A DNA stretch of 64,000 nt, from NCBI GenBank assembly GCA_002105175.1, contig MCGE01000005.1, forward strand, positions 1,984,001 through 2,048,000, read 5' to 3'. The DNA comes from Absidia repens. Lineage: Eukaryota; Mucoromycota; Mucoromycetes; Mucorales; Cunninghamellaceae. Every line of letters starts with the position of its first letter. Position 1 is the first letter of the stretch. Position numbers and translations under genes: made by a program. Of this stretch, positions 11,513-21,389 are shown one piece after another. The notes under the pieces are model-generated. The model made no database searches and was not told the DNA's origin. It saw nothing but the letters and a program-made list of their open reading frames with translations.

Positions 11513-12876
11513 CTATACTGCAAAATCATACTGACTAAAAAAGGGTTCGCTGCCAAGTTTTTGCCTAACTCTATCTATTTTTTCCAATTGCCAATCCAAT
11601 AAGGGCTGAAGTGACGGTTGGGTATGCATGTTTTTGTCGGCTATTAATCGAGTAGATATACACTTTAATAATCTATCCAGTGTTTTCCAATTCCAACCGC
11701 TGTGAGCCAATAGAAGTTGTTGACAAGTTGTGACAAATTCCAGAGGGTCCATGCCATCCTTGAGATCATCAATTGAGTGTTCCACATCCCGTAAATCTTT
11801 AACCATAGATTGATAGCACTGCTCAATATTGCATGCATTTAGCCAATTGTGATTGATTGATATAGTCCCACCTATATTTTCGACCTCAATAAAATAAAAT
11901 AGAAAATCAATTACTATATCATCACCGCTTATACGCTTATTTGTTGTACCTGATGAAACCAACCACTTGGAACAAAGACTGTTTCGCCGTCTTTTTGATA
12001 CACCACAAACCGTTTCGCCTGTGAGAAGTATGGAAAGATGTTGGGATCTACATGTCGTATGTCGTAAACCATGTTTTCAAACTTGTCCTTATAAAGATCT
12101 TCTTGCCCTGGAGGGAAAAGAGTCCATTTTTTGACACCACAAATATTGCTAGACCAAGAGTAAGACCTGCGGAAGGGAGAGTGGAGAGGTTGAGTAAAAG
12201 TGTGTAAATTTTTATGATGTCCCCAATATTTCCCATATTTTACCTATACACATCAGCATGAAAAGGCGTGAATGTTTTATCACCTCCCATGTATGCAAAC
12301 CGATAGTCATCTTCTGTTTCCTTTTGCCAGTATTCGTTCATCCAATCATCTACATACAAAAGATAAAAAACAAGGTCATTATATACATATATACTACAAT
12401 AAAATTTACACTATCTTACCAGCAAATATGTCGGGTACTTGATACATGTTTTCGCTGGGAAATGCTTGTACAAAATGCCAATCCTTCAGGTAATAATGAT
12501 GACGGTCAAGTTTATCAGTCTGTTGCCATAAATCCACAAAGTCATCAAAAGGAAGAGTTGTTCGCCTTTGATCAGTGAAATCACGTTCATTGCAGTCAGC
12601 CACTTGGACCTGTGCACTTCCGAACTTTTGCTTGAGATAATAATAGTTGGGTTGTAATTGAGGGTGAGGCGATAGTGATCCATTTAGTTCAGTGTCATCG
12701 CATTTCTCGTTTGAAAAAGTTTCACTTGTGATTGGTTGGGTCCATTTTTGTCGAGCTTCCCAGTGATCAATAAGTTTTGGTCCAATCAAAGCTGGAATAT
12801 TAGCGATGAGGTGATGTTGTAAAAAGTATTCGTAGCTTGGTGGATCAGCATAATAAGGAATAGGATTATCACCCAT
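11513..12876 (-). CDS. JmjC-domain 2-oxoglutarate oxygenase, JMJD4-like lysyl hydroxylase
   Basis: The protein resembles JMJD4, an Fe(II)/2-oxoglutarate-dependent C4-lysyl hydroxylase that modifies translation termination factor eRF1 in animals; the same role here is inference. It starts MGDNPIPYYADPPSYEYF at 12876. N-terminal YYLKDWHFVQAFP is a JMJD4 hallmark. The JmjC core spans the following exons: GDKTFTPFHADVYRSYSW contains the HxD iron ligands, KKWTLFPPG follows, and VFVPSGWFHQVENIGG leads to ISINHNW with the distal histidine. A helical C-terminal part ends SQYDFAV at 11513. Four or five exons with short introns. All three metal-binding residues are present, so it should be active. Confidence 0.88.
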
Positions 12877-13596
12877 AGAAAAACGAAGGAGGAAAAAAAA
12901 TGCGGGGTTTCAAATTAAAATTATCCAAAAAAAAATTTCTCGTAGCTGTGCCTCCAAGTTAAATGGCATCAGACTATACCAAGAGGGTCGTCATGCATTT
13001 GTTCCTATTCGTCTTCGACCGGAGCTTGGATATCACGACTATGATTTACTAGACCCATTACCCCATTCCACGTTTTCCCTCGGAGTGCCTTATTTCTTTT
13101 TAGTTTTTCACGTTTAGCTTAGCAACTTGACACTCTTTTGACCCACTATCACTCAACATAGATCGTCGGTCAAATATTAATCCGGCTTTAGTACTTTAGT
13201 ATTAATAAATTTGACCTGATACTCCAAATCAACCCATTTGACTTGTCTCTGTTCAAACGCACCAAAACGCCCGCCTAGTATAACATGGAGCGTCGTTGCT
13301 TCTCGATTCTCCTTCTAACCTCTTTGTGATACATCTACAGTAAAATTAATTACTTTCTGTAAAACATAAACATAGCTCCAACTTCGAAGTTGGCGAGTCA
13401 CTCAATATTACGTATGTGAATCATATATTGATTACGGTCAAAAAAAAAAAAAAAAAACCTCACCATGATGGGCAATTCCTCCCTCAGCAAAAGTATCGCT
13501 TGCTGTCGACATAACCAGAACTCGCATGGAACTTAACAAAAAGGTTAATACCACACCGTTACGGCTCATATAAACTAAACAAACCATACATATTTG
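12877..13596. other. Intergenic between JMJD4 homologue and first LTR
   Basis: This is the 5' flank of the JMJD4-like gene followed by AT-rich DNA with a run of about 19 A near 13440-13458. A GTTACGGCT tract near 13558 looks like a decayed LTR end. No gene is seen. The final bases TATTTGGTGC form the first GTGC target at the edge of the LTR array. Confidence 0.5.
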
Positions 13597-13600
13597 GTGC

Positions 13601-14340
13601 TGTCGAGGATCGGCCTGAGTCCGCTCCCAACAACAACATCAACAACATCAACATCGACAACATCAACATCAATAAGCTCCTTAAGTTTTTTTGTTTATTG
13701 TTACACATTACCCCGGCGTCTTTTTTTCAACCGTCGTATTTTTTACCCCGATGTCTTTTTTCAACCGTCGTATTTTTTACACCGACGTCTTTTTTCAGTC
13801 CATTTTTAAATTTTTATTTTCATATATATATATCCCAATTTTTTTAATTTTCTTTTTTTCTTTAGTTTTTTATCAGTTTTCTCAATTAACAAATAAAACT
13901 TAGTACAAAGGTTATTATACCACCAAAATATCTACTGTTTCTATTGGATTATAGAAACCTCTTTTATTTTTTGACTACAAGTCCTCTTTTTATTTTATTT
14001 TTACTGTGTGTTATACACTTATTTTTATTAAACCAACAAAGGTCAATACTTTTCTTTTTTATTTTATTTTACTTTTCCAAGTTTATTTTTTATAAACTTT
14101 CTCTACAGTTGGACTTTATCTACAAAAATTCTGGTGCTCACTACTATCAATTCTATTTTTGTCCGATTCAGGAACAAGTTATTTCAAATTCCGCCCAAGG
14201 AACAGATTTATTTTCAAGCTCTAAACAAGCAAAAGCCATACTAAAGGATAACTCAAGACATCCTATTCAACCCAGAAAAACATAAAAAACCTACAAAAAC
14301 ACAATCCAGTTGGACTAAAATCACAAATTTAGCCGCAACA
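13601..14340 (+). mobile_element. Solo LTR A1 (740 bp), Ty3/gypsy-type
   Basis: It begins TGTCGAGGATCGG and ends CCGCAACA (TG...CA), flanked by GTGC on both sides (13597-13600 and 14341-14344). It shares with the complete element the blocks AAACTTAGTACAAAGG, TTCTGGTGCTCACTAC and the ACAAAAAC-rich 3' part. Near 13715-13800 it carries three tandem copies of a roughly 36-bp unit containing CCGTCGTATTTTTTAC. No internal region adjoins it, so it is a solo LTR, presumably left by LTR-LTR recombination. Confidence 0.85.
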
Positions 14341-14344
14341 GTGC

Positions 14345-15701
14345 TGTAGAGGATCGGCCTGAGTCCGCTCCCAACAACAACAACCGCAGCAAGCAAGTGA
14401 TGAACAACAACCGCAGCAAACAAGTGACGAACAACAAACCTGCAGCCGCCTTTGCTATCTTAGTGAACAGACCTGCCGCAGCTACGCCCTTCTCATCTCG
14501 TCAACGACATCTTCTTCTCCGACCTCGTCTACCAAATACATTCTCCGCCACACTAAATCTCGTCGACGACTCGCATACTCCGCCACTTTCATTTTAGTAT
14601 AAATAGCCAGACATTTTCGAAGAAATTATTTTTTCTTTAGTTTTTTTCAGTTTTCTCATATAATCAAATAAAACTTAGTACAAAGGTTCTTTTAACCACC
14701 AATTTATCTGCTGTTTCTATTGGATCATAGAAACCTCTTTATTTTTTTGACTACAAGTCCTCTTTTTATTTTATTTTTACTGTGTGTTATACACTTATTT
14801 TTATTGAACCAACAAAGGTCAATACTTTTCTTTTTTATTTTATTTTACTTTTTCAAGTTTATTTTTTATAAACTTTCTCTACAGTTGGACTTTATCTACA
14901 AAAGTTCTGGTGCTCACTACTCTCAATTCTATTTTTGTTCAAATCAGGAACAAGTTATTTCAAATTCCGCCTAAGGAACAAATTTATTTTCAGGCTCTAA
15001 CAAGCAAAAACTATACTAAAGGATAACTCAAGTGTGACGGTTGAACTCAACCTTGAGAATTGTTTGAGATGAAACAAAAATGGTTTACGGAAACAAAATG
15101 GTTTACGGGAGTAGCGGGGTTTTCGGGTGCACGATAGTCTTTGTTTCGAGCACGATGTCTTGAACTTTAAAAATTTTAGTATAAATACCTTGAAAAAAAA
15201 TATCAAAAAGAAAAAAATTATCTTTGAACATATTATCTTTGATCACTTTATATTTTTTAATAAATTCATTATAAAGGTTTTTTTAAACCTCCCAACTTGT
15301 TGGCTTCCTTTTATTCCACACTTTGGAATATTTTTATTATATATTTTTGACAGCTGAGTCTGAATCTCGCTTCTCTTTATTTTTTTGACTTGATTGAAGT
15401 CACTACTTATTTTATTGACCTTATTATTTTCATCTTTGAAAATAATACATCCTTACTTGGACTTTCAAGTTTAGTCCTTTATTATCTTTAAGCCTTTGAA
15501 GCTACAATCGGTTGAACTTAATCCTAAAAAGTTCTGGTGCTCACTCTATAAAAAAATAAAAACCTACAAAAACAATTTCCAGTTACGACCTGATAACCAA
15601 AATTAGCCGTAACACAAGACATCCTATTCAACCCAGAAAAACATAAAAACCTACAAAAACACTACTCTGTTACAAGCTACATACCCAAATTGGCCGTAAC
15701 A
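14345..15701 (+). mobile_element. Solo LTR A2, interrupted by a nested LTR
   Basis: It begins TGTAGAGGATCGG, closely like A1, and runs to 15032, where another LTR (15033-15614) is inserted; it then resumes at 15619 (after the CAAG duplication) and ends GGCCGTAACA at 15701. The uninterrupted order CTCAAGACATCC in A1 proves the interruption. It is flanked by GTGC at 14341-14344 and 15702-15705. Without the insert the LTR is about 771 bp. Confidence 0.85.
15033..15614 (+). mobile_element. Nested solo LTR (582 bp) inside A2
   Basis: It begins TGTGACGGTTGAAC and ends AGCCGTAACA, with a CAAG target duplication at 15029-15032 and 15615-15618. It is similar to LTR A3 but shorter and distinct from A1/A2, so it is a second LTR family. 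A TATAAATA near 15179-15187 is the likely promoter. Confidence 0.85.
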
Positions 15702-15705
15702 GTGC

Positions 15706-16317
15706 TGTGACGGTTGACCTCAACCTTGAGAATTGTTCGCCTGGGCAATGAATGAAGGAGATTGAAGTGCTGAAACAAATGATGAAGTTTACAACCTGAC
15801 ACTCAGTACCAGATGTTCTAAACAAGACGTTCAGTACCAGATGTTTCGCATAAAATAAATTTTAGTATAAATACCTCAGAAAAACATTGAAAAAGAAAAA
15901 AAAAATTATCTTTGAACATTATATTTTTTAATCACTTTTTAATATCTTTATTTTTTAATAAATTCATTACAAAGGTTTTTTTTAAAACCTCCCAACTTGT
16001 TGGCTTCCTTTTATTCCACACTTTGGAATATTTTTATTATATATTTTTGACAGCTGAGTCTGAATCTCGCTTCTCTTTATTTTTTTTGACTTGATCTAAG
16101 TCACTACTTATTTTATTGACCTTATTATTTTCATCTTTGAAAATAATACATCCTCACTTGGACTTTCAAGTTAGTCCTTTATTATCTTTAAGCCTTTGAA
16201 GCTACAATCGGTTGAACTTAATCCTAAAAAGTTCTGGTGCTCACTCTATAAAAAAAATAAAAAAACCTACAAAAACAATTTTCAGTTACGACCTGATAAC
16301 CAAAATTAGCCGTAACA
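15706..16317 (+). mobile_element. Solo LTR A3 (612 bp), second LTR family
   Basis: It begins TGTGACGGTTGACC and ends AGCCGTAACA, flanked by GTGC at 15702-15705 and 16318-16321. It is largely alignable with the nested LTR at 15033-15614. It is the third LTR in a head-to-tail series, all bounded by the same GTGC. Confidence 0.85.
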
Positions 16318-16344
16318 GTGCACACTTTATTATAACAACTCAAA

Positions 16345-17065
16345 TGTCGAGGAACAGTCCGAGACTGCTTCCAGTGATGGCGAGTCCGAGGACGGGTTTA
16401 ATAACGTCTTCAGCTCGCAAGAGCTCCGTGACTGGGCTTTGAATGAATGAAGCTTGCCCTGGTCCAGATCTTGGATCTCAGATCACTTTTTACTTTTTTT
16501 CTTGTTTCGCCTCGCTTCAGTCCAACTTTATTTTCTTTTATTTTTTTAGTATAAATATCCCACCTTTTTTTATCCTTTTATTTTTTTCTTTAGTTTTTTT
16601 CAAGTTTTCCCAATATATTAAATAAAACTCAGTACAAAGGTTATTATACCACCAAATTATCTACCGTTTCTATTGGATCATAGAAACCTCCTTATTTTTT
16701 TGACTTCAAGTCCTTTTTTTATTTTTACTGTGTGTTATACACTATATTTTTATTGAACCAACAAAGGTCAATACTTTTCATTTTTATTTTATTTTACTTT
16801 TTCAAGTTTATTCTTTATAAACTTTCTCTACAGTTGGACTTTATCTACAAAAGTTCTGGTGCTCACTACTCTATATTCTATTTTTGTCCAAATCAGGGGC
16901 AAGATATTTCGAATTCCGCCTAAGGAACAAATTCATATTCAAGCTCTAAACAAGCAAAAGCTACACTAAAGGATAACTCAAGACATCCTATCCAACACAA
17001 AAAAATATAAAAACCTACAAAAACACTACTCTGTTACAAGCTTCCTACCCAAATTAGCCGTAACA
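16345..17065 (+). repeat. 5' LTR of the complete retrotransposon
   Basis: The LTR begins TGTCGAGGAACAG and ends CCGTAACA. It contains TATAAATA at 16550-16557 (promoter) and AATAAA at 16621-16626 (polyadenylation signal), placing R between or just after them. At 16857-16869 there is a 13-nt copy of the primer binding site start (TGGTGCTCACTAC). Its first roughly 105 bp are the same DNA that, in the 3' LTR, encodes the end of ORF4. Confidence 0.92.
16550..16557 (+). promoter_or_regulatory. LTR TATA box
   Basis: TATAAATA lies about 205 bp into the LTR and is followed about 65 bp later by AATAAA. The same arrangement recurs in the 3' LTR (23531-23538) and in the solo LTRs, as expected for an RNA polymerase II promoter that starts the genomic RNA. 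Confidence 0.6.
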
Positions 17066-17071
17066 TATTTT

Positions 17072-17089
17072 TGGTGCTCACTACAGGGG
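17072..17089 (+). promoter_or_regulatory. Primer binding site for tRNA-Ile(AAU)
   Basis: TGGTGCTCACTACAGGGG is the exact reverse complement of the last 15 nt of the tRNA-Ile gene at 24134-24207 plus the added CCA. It starts 6 nt after the 5' LTR end. This identifies the minus-strand primer directly from the same window. Confidence 0.93.
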
Positions 17090-17226
17090 ATATCTATTCA
17101 ACTTTCAAACAGACCACACCAAAAATCTTATAAACAATTCCAAAACAACGCTCTTATTTTTCCAAACCAAATCTCAGACTTACCTACCAAGCTTTAGAAG
17201 CATATAAACAAGAAATTGAAAACAAG

Positions 17227-18294
17227 ATGAACGAACAAACTGTGTTGGCAAACGGACCTATCTACCAACCAAAAATGAAGCTAATGCCATTTTCTGGATT
17301 CGAAGGAGAAGACTTCAGAAATTTTAAACAAACATTGGATAACTACTTTGCACTGTCAAACATCAATGATGAAGATCGCAAGCTGATTATACTCAAGACG
17401 CAATTGTACCACGCTGCTAGGACTTTTGTAAACAAATTGCTAAAAAAAACAAAAGACCCACTTTCATACTCCGAAGTCATGAAAAAATTAATGGATCAAT
17501 ATATCACCCCTGAACTCATACAAACATATGAGTATGCCTTCAACAACATGGTACAAGGTATTGACGAACATCCACGAACATTCTACGCAAGGTTGTTTGA
17601 AGCTGCTGAACTTGCCGAAATTGATTCCGAATCAATGATTCAAAGCCGATTCCGTGCAGGAGTACACCCTATCATACAACAACATTGTATATCACTTGGT
17701 TGTAAAGACATTGACGCATGGCTCAAAGCTGCCGAAGGTTATTGGACTGCACATAACCCTCAACAAGTTACTATGGCTGACAATCCCTTCCAGCCTCGAC
17801 GTATTGCTCATCCCGCAGATACCATTCAAATGTCTCCCTATCAAACCGCTACAAACTCACCCAGTTTGAACGCTATCACTTCAACAAACCCACTGGACAT
17901 GAAAGATATACAAAAATCCATCAGAAGTATCATCAAAGAAGAATTCAATAACTTCTCAAAAAATCAAAATGGAACATACAACCAACCATCCAACCCTCGA
18001 TACAATAATCCACGTCATCAACCCCGACAATGCAATGCGCCCCATTATAATCAAAACTCGTACCATCATAATAATGGTCAACGCAACTACAATAACCAAA
18101 ATCAAGACCCAGTCTTTGATTCTAACTACGGTGACTACAATGGTTATCATCCATCACCACCCATGAATCAAAACCGCCGTCCCAACTACAATAACCGACG
18201 CCCATACAACAATCAACAGTATCAATACAATCCACAATACCAACAAAATCAAACACAACAACCCACTCAACAAAATCATCAGTCAAAAAACTAG
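17227..18294 (+). CDS. gag: Retrotransposon Gag (355 aa), no zinc knuckle
   Basis: This is the structural protein of the particle. It starts MNEQTVLANGPIYQPKMKL, 162 nt after the LTR. Residues about 20-190 look like a retrotransposon Gag/capsid core (PFSGFEGEDFRNFKQTLDNY, then FYARLFEAAELAE). The C-terminal 100 residues are Asn, Gln, Tyr, His and Arg-rich with no CX2CX4HX4C zinc knuckle, which most Ty3-type Gags carry. RNA binding may rely on the scattered Arg residues and the disordered tail. The gene ends AAA AAC TAG, a -1 frameshift context that leads into pol. Confidence 0.88.
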   Translation: MNEQTVLANGPIYQPKMKLMPFSGFEGEDFRNFKQTLDNYFALSNINDEDRKLIILKTQLYHAARTFVNKLLKKTKDPLSYSEVMKKLMDQYITPELIQTYEYAFNNMVQGIDEHPRTFYARLFEAAELAEIDSESMIQSRFRAGVHPIIQQHCISLGCKDIDAWLKAAEGYWTAHNPQQVTMADNPFQPRRIAHPADTIQMSPYQTATNSPSLNAITSTNPLDMKDIQKSIRSIIKEEFNNFSKNQNGTYNQPSNPRYNNPRHQPRQCNAPHYNQNSYHHNNGQRNYNNQNQDPVFDSNYGDYNGYHPSPPMNQNRRPNYNNRRPYNNQQYQYNPQYQQNQTQQPTQQNHQSKN

Positions 18295-18332
18295 CACGGG
18301 CAACTGTAGTTGATGGTCAGTTGGAAAACCCG
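18285..18332 (+). promoter_or_regulatory. Programmed -1 frameshift signal at gag-pol junction
   Basis: The slippery heptamer A AAA AAC (18285-18291) lies in the Gag frame directly before the TAG stop (18292-18294). The pol frame is the -1 frame and is open across the junction. After a 5-nt spacer, a hairpin can form: CGGG (18297-18300) with CCCG (18329-18332), and CAACTG (18301-18306) with CAGTTG (18318-18323), with an 11-nt loop and a GAAAA bulge. Heptamer, spacer and stem match the standard -1 signal. Confidence 0.8.
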
Positions 18333-20594
18333 CCTAACAAATCCACACATAAAGATAACAAAAACAATACTCAACAACAAACCCATAACCTAACCACCAT
18401 GGATATCCAAAACAAGTATAAAGATAAAAATAAACATACTAACCCTTTATTAGAAGAAGAAGAAGAAGAAGAAGAAGAAGAAGACATAGATTTCTACGTT
18501 GCTACCAGAAGAGACAGACCACCTGATGTCCTACATGACCCAAAATCAGCAAAGAAAAGAAGAACCAATGGATTGGAAAACACACCATCCTCATCAACAC
18601 AACCACCACAGCAAAACATTCCTATACAAGAAACGGTTGAAAAGAAACAAAGATCAGTACCTACACATCCCGCTATTAAATATAGTATCGCTGAAGATGT
18701 CCTTACCCGTAAAGCCGATATTGAAGTTGGAGATCTACTCGAAGCATCACCATACCTAAAGAAACAGCTACGTGATGTCTGTCGACCCAAAAGAAGAAAG
18801 CCGCCTATAACATTGAACGCCATGGAAGAAGGCGAAGTGGTGACAACTGCCGCATATGCTGAAGTATATATTGGTGACAGAAAAATCAAAGCCTTGATAG
18901 ATTGTGGTGCCGCCAAATCATGTATGTCAAGAACCATGATGAAGATGCTGGGAATGGAAATCGATACCCCATCTACCAATGTATTCACCCTTGGTAATGG
19001 AACCAGACAACCTACCCTTGGAATAGTCCTTGATGTCCCTATCAAAATAACTGAAGGCATTAGTATACCCACTAACATGGAAGTACTGCCACAATGTCCA
19101 TCTCACCTAATTCTAGGAATCGATTGGTTGAATCATGCGCAAGCCATCATCAACATCAAAATGGGAACACTAACTGTAACCTATAAACACAAGAAGATGA
19201 TTATCCCTATCACATACATCAAAGCATCATCAAAGCCGGTTACCTTGAAAGCATCACACGTTATCTATGAAGAAGAGAATCCACCACCAAGACAACCAAT
19301 CCCTGTCAAACCAATACCAATAGTGGACGATCAAGATACAAGTGATGAAGATGAAATCACCGATGAAGAAACAGAAGAAGAAGAATGGGAACATGATGAC
19401 AAAGAAGATGAAGATGAAGATCAAGAATTGTGTCAAATTACACCTGCTGAAGACCAAGACTACGCTTTCCGAATAGACCATGTATCGGACACCGAAGTAA
19501 CCATCAGTACCAAAGAAAATGGATTCACCCTTCCACCATACACCATGTGCACCGTTGACTTGAGTACACCCAATGACAATGCTCTACCAACTATTATCCA
19601 CATGCAACCAGATGTTACCTACGAAAAATATTTGCAAGACGATCAGTTCATAGATATCAACATAACGGACAACAACAAAAGTTACCCACCAAACACTATT
19701 ATTGCGCATCGAATGACAAAGTTTGAAATAGAAGAAGACGACGAACAATCCACAGGATACGAATTAGCACAGATGGAGATAAAAGACGACGACGCCATAC
19801 AACCATTACAAGAATTGGACCCTACAAAGGAAGAAAAACTACAGTTAGGAGATGTACCGCCTGATATACGCAAGTCCTTTATACATCTACTTACAGAATT
19901 CCAAGATGTGTTTGACTGGCACAATGACAGAATGGGCAAGACCACACTACTGGAACATGAAATTATCCTGAAAGAAAATACACCACCTATCCGACATAGA
20001 CCATACCGAATGGCACCCGTGGAGCAAGAATATTTGAAGCAAGAGTTGGACCGATTATGTGACCTGGGAATCATCAAACCAGCAAGCACACCGTATACCG
20101 CACCTATAATATTAGTCAAGAAGAAGAATGGTGACTATCGAATGGTTGTTGACTACCGCAAACTAAACGCTTTAACCAAAGTTGACGCTTACCCTTTGCC
20201 AAAAATTGACGACTTAATTGATGAACTAGGCAGTTCAAGAATATTCACAGCGCTGGATTTACGTTCTGGTTTCCACCAAGTACCATTGAAACAAGAAACC
20301 AAAGAATTGACTGGATTCGTGACAAAGTTTGGAACCTATCAATACGAAATGCTGCCTATGGGGTTAGTAAATAGTCCTGCTACCTTTCAACGCCTAATAG
20401 ACCTATGCTTTGGTCCATTACTAAACAAGTGCCTTGTTGCTTACATTGACGACCTAAACATCCACTCCAAAACCTATATACAACACATACAGGATCTACG
20501 ACAAGTATTCATGTGTGCACGACAAGGAGGATTATTATTCAACATCGACAAGTGCGTATTCTTCAAAGACGAATTGAAATTTTGGGCTACGTGA
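18295..20594 (+). CDS. pol: Retrotransposon Pol, first part: protease and reverse transcriptase (frame ends early)
   Basis: The frame is open from within the end of gag, so it is probably made as a Gag-Pol fusion by -1 slippage; the first ATG is well downstream at about 18399. An acidic linker with a GAA microsatellite (18451-18483) leads to an aspartic protease with ALIDCGAAKSC at about 18894-18926 (DCG in place of the usual D-S/T-G) and HLILGIDWL. A second acidic linker follows. Reverse transcriptase motifs are KKKNGDYRMVVDYRKLNA, FTALDLRSGFHQVPL, LPMGLVNSPATFQ and the catalytic YIDDLNIHSK near 20443-20470. The frame closes at 20594 after KFWAT because of a 1-nt shift in a T tract at 20580-20583; the rest of RT and RNase H continue in another frame. 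Confidence 0.87.
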
Positions 20595-21244
20595 TAACAA
20601 AAAATGGAATAAAGACGGATGAAGAAAAAATAAAAAAAATTCAGGAATTCCCTCCACCAAAAACCCTTAAACAAATCAGGGGCTTTATTGGATTGGCCTC
20701 TTACTATCGGAGATTCATAAAAAACTTCGCTGCCATTGCAAGACCTTTACATGAACAAACCAAGACGACAAAAAATATTACCTGGAACGAAAAAGCCACA
20801 GATGCCTTTAACCTTTTGAAACAAAAATTAACACAAGCACCTATATTACGACGTGCTGATTTTTCGAAACCTTTTATTATTGTGTGCGACGCCTCTCAAA
20901 AAGGAATTGGTACTATCTTATCACAACTAGACGATGATGGTAAAGAACACCCAGTGATTTATGCAAGTCGCGGATTAAAAAATAGTGAACAAAACTACGG
21001 TGCTACCAAATTGGAATGCCTCGCCCTAGTATGGAGCCTACAAATATTCAGACCTTATTTACTCGGCAAGAAATTCACAGTCATATCAGATCACTCACCT
21101 TTACGATGGCTGGTACAATCACCCAAAGTATCTGGCATTGTAGCAAGATGGATCCAATACCTAGCTGAATACGACTTCGAAATCAAGTACCGAAATGGAC
21201 GAAAACAGGAAGCTGCTGATTTCCTATCCCGTCTGGGATACTAA
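20580..21244 (+). CDS. pol: Retrotransposon Pol, second part: RT end and RNase H (other frame)
   Basis: The reading frame continues the RT C-terminal part (GYVITKNGIKTDEEKI, then FIGLASYYRRFIKNF) and RNase H (FIIVCDASQKGIGTIL, YGATKLECLALVWSL, FTVISDHSPLRW) and ends AADFLSRLGY at 21244. The DASQ, KLE and SDHS blocks carry the acidic active-site residues. It has no start of its own that fits; the natural reading is continuation of the upstream frame across the 1-nt shift at about 20580. Because the LTRs are identical, the shift is either a fresh mutation, a homopolymer base-calling error or, less likely, a second recoding site. Confidence 0.85.
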
Positions 21245-21389
21245 TCGACCATCAATAACAAACAACAGATACATATTTTTGCTGCTCAATACAATACAAA
21301 AACTTAATATACAAAAAAAAAAAAAAAATGCGACCAACTAGTGCGACGTCGTAAAAAGCTCAACTATCACAATAGAAGAAATTATCAAC

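Noticed and set aside
13601..16321. Tandem array as a CRISPR-like or satellite repeat
   Set aside because: Units have TG...CA LTR ends, promoter and polyadenylation signals and 4-bp target duplications; they are solo LTRs.
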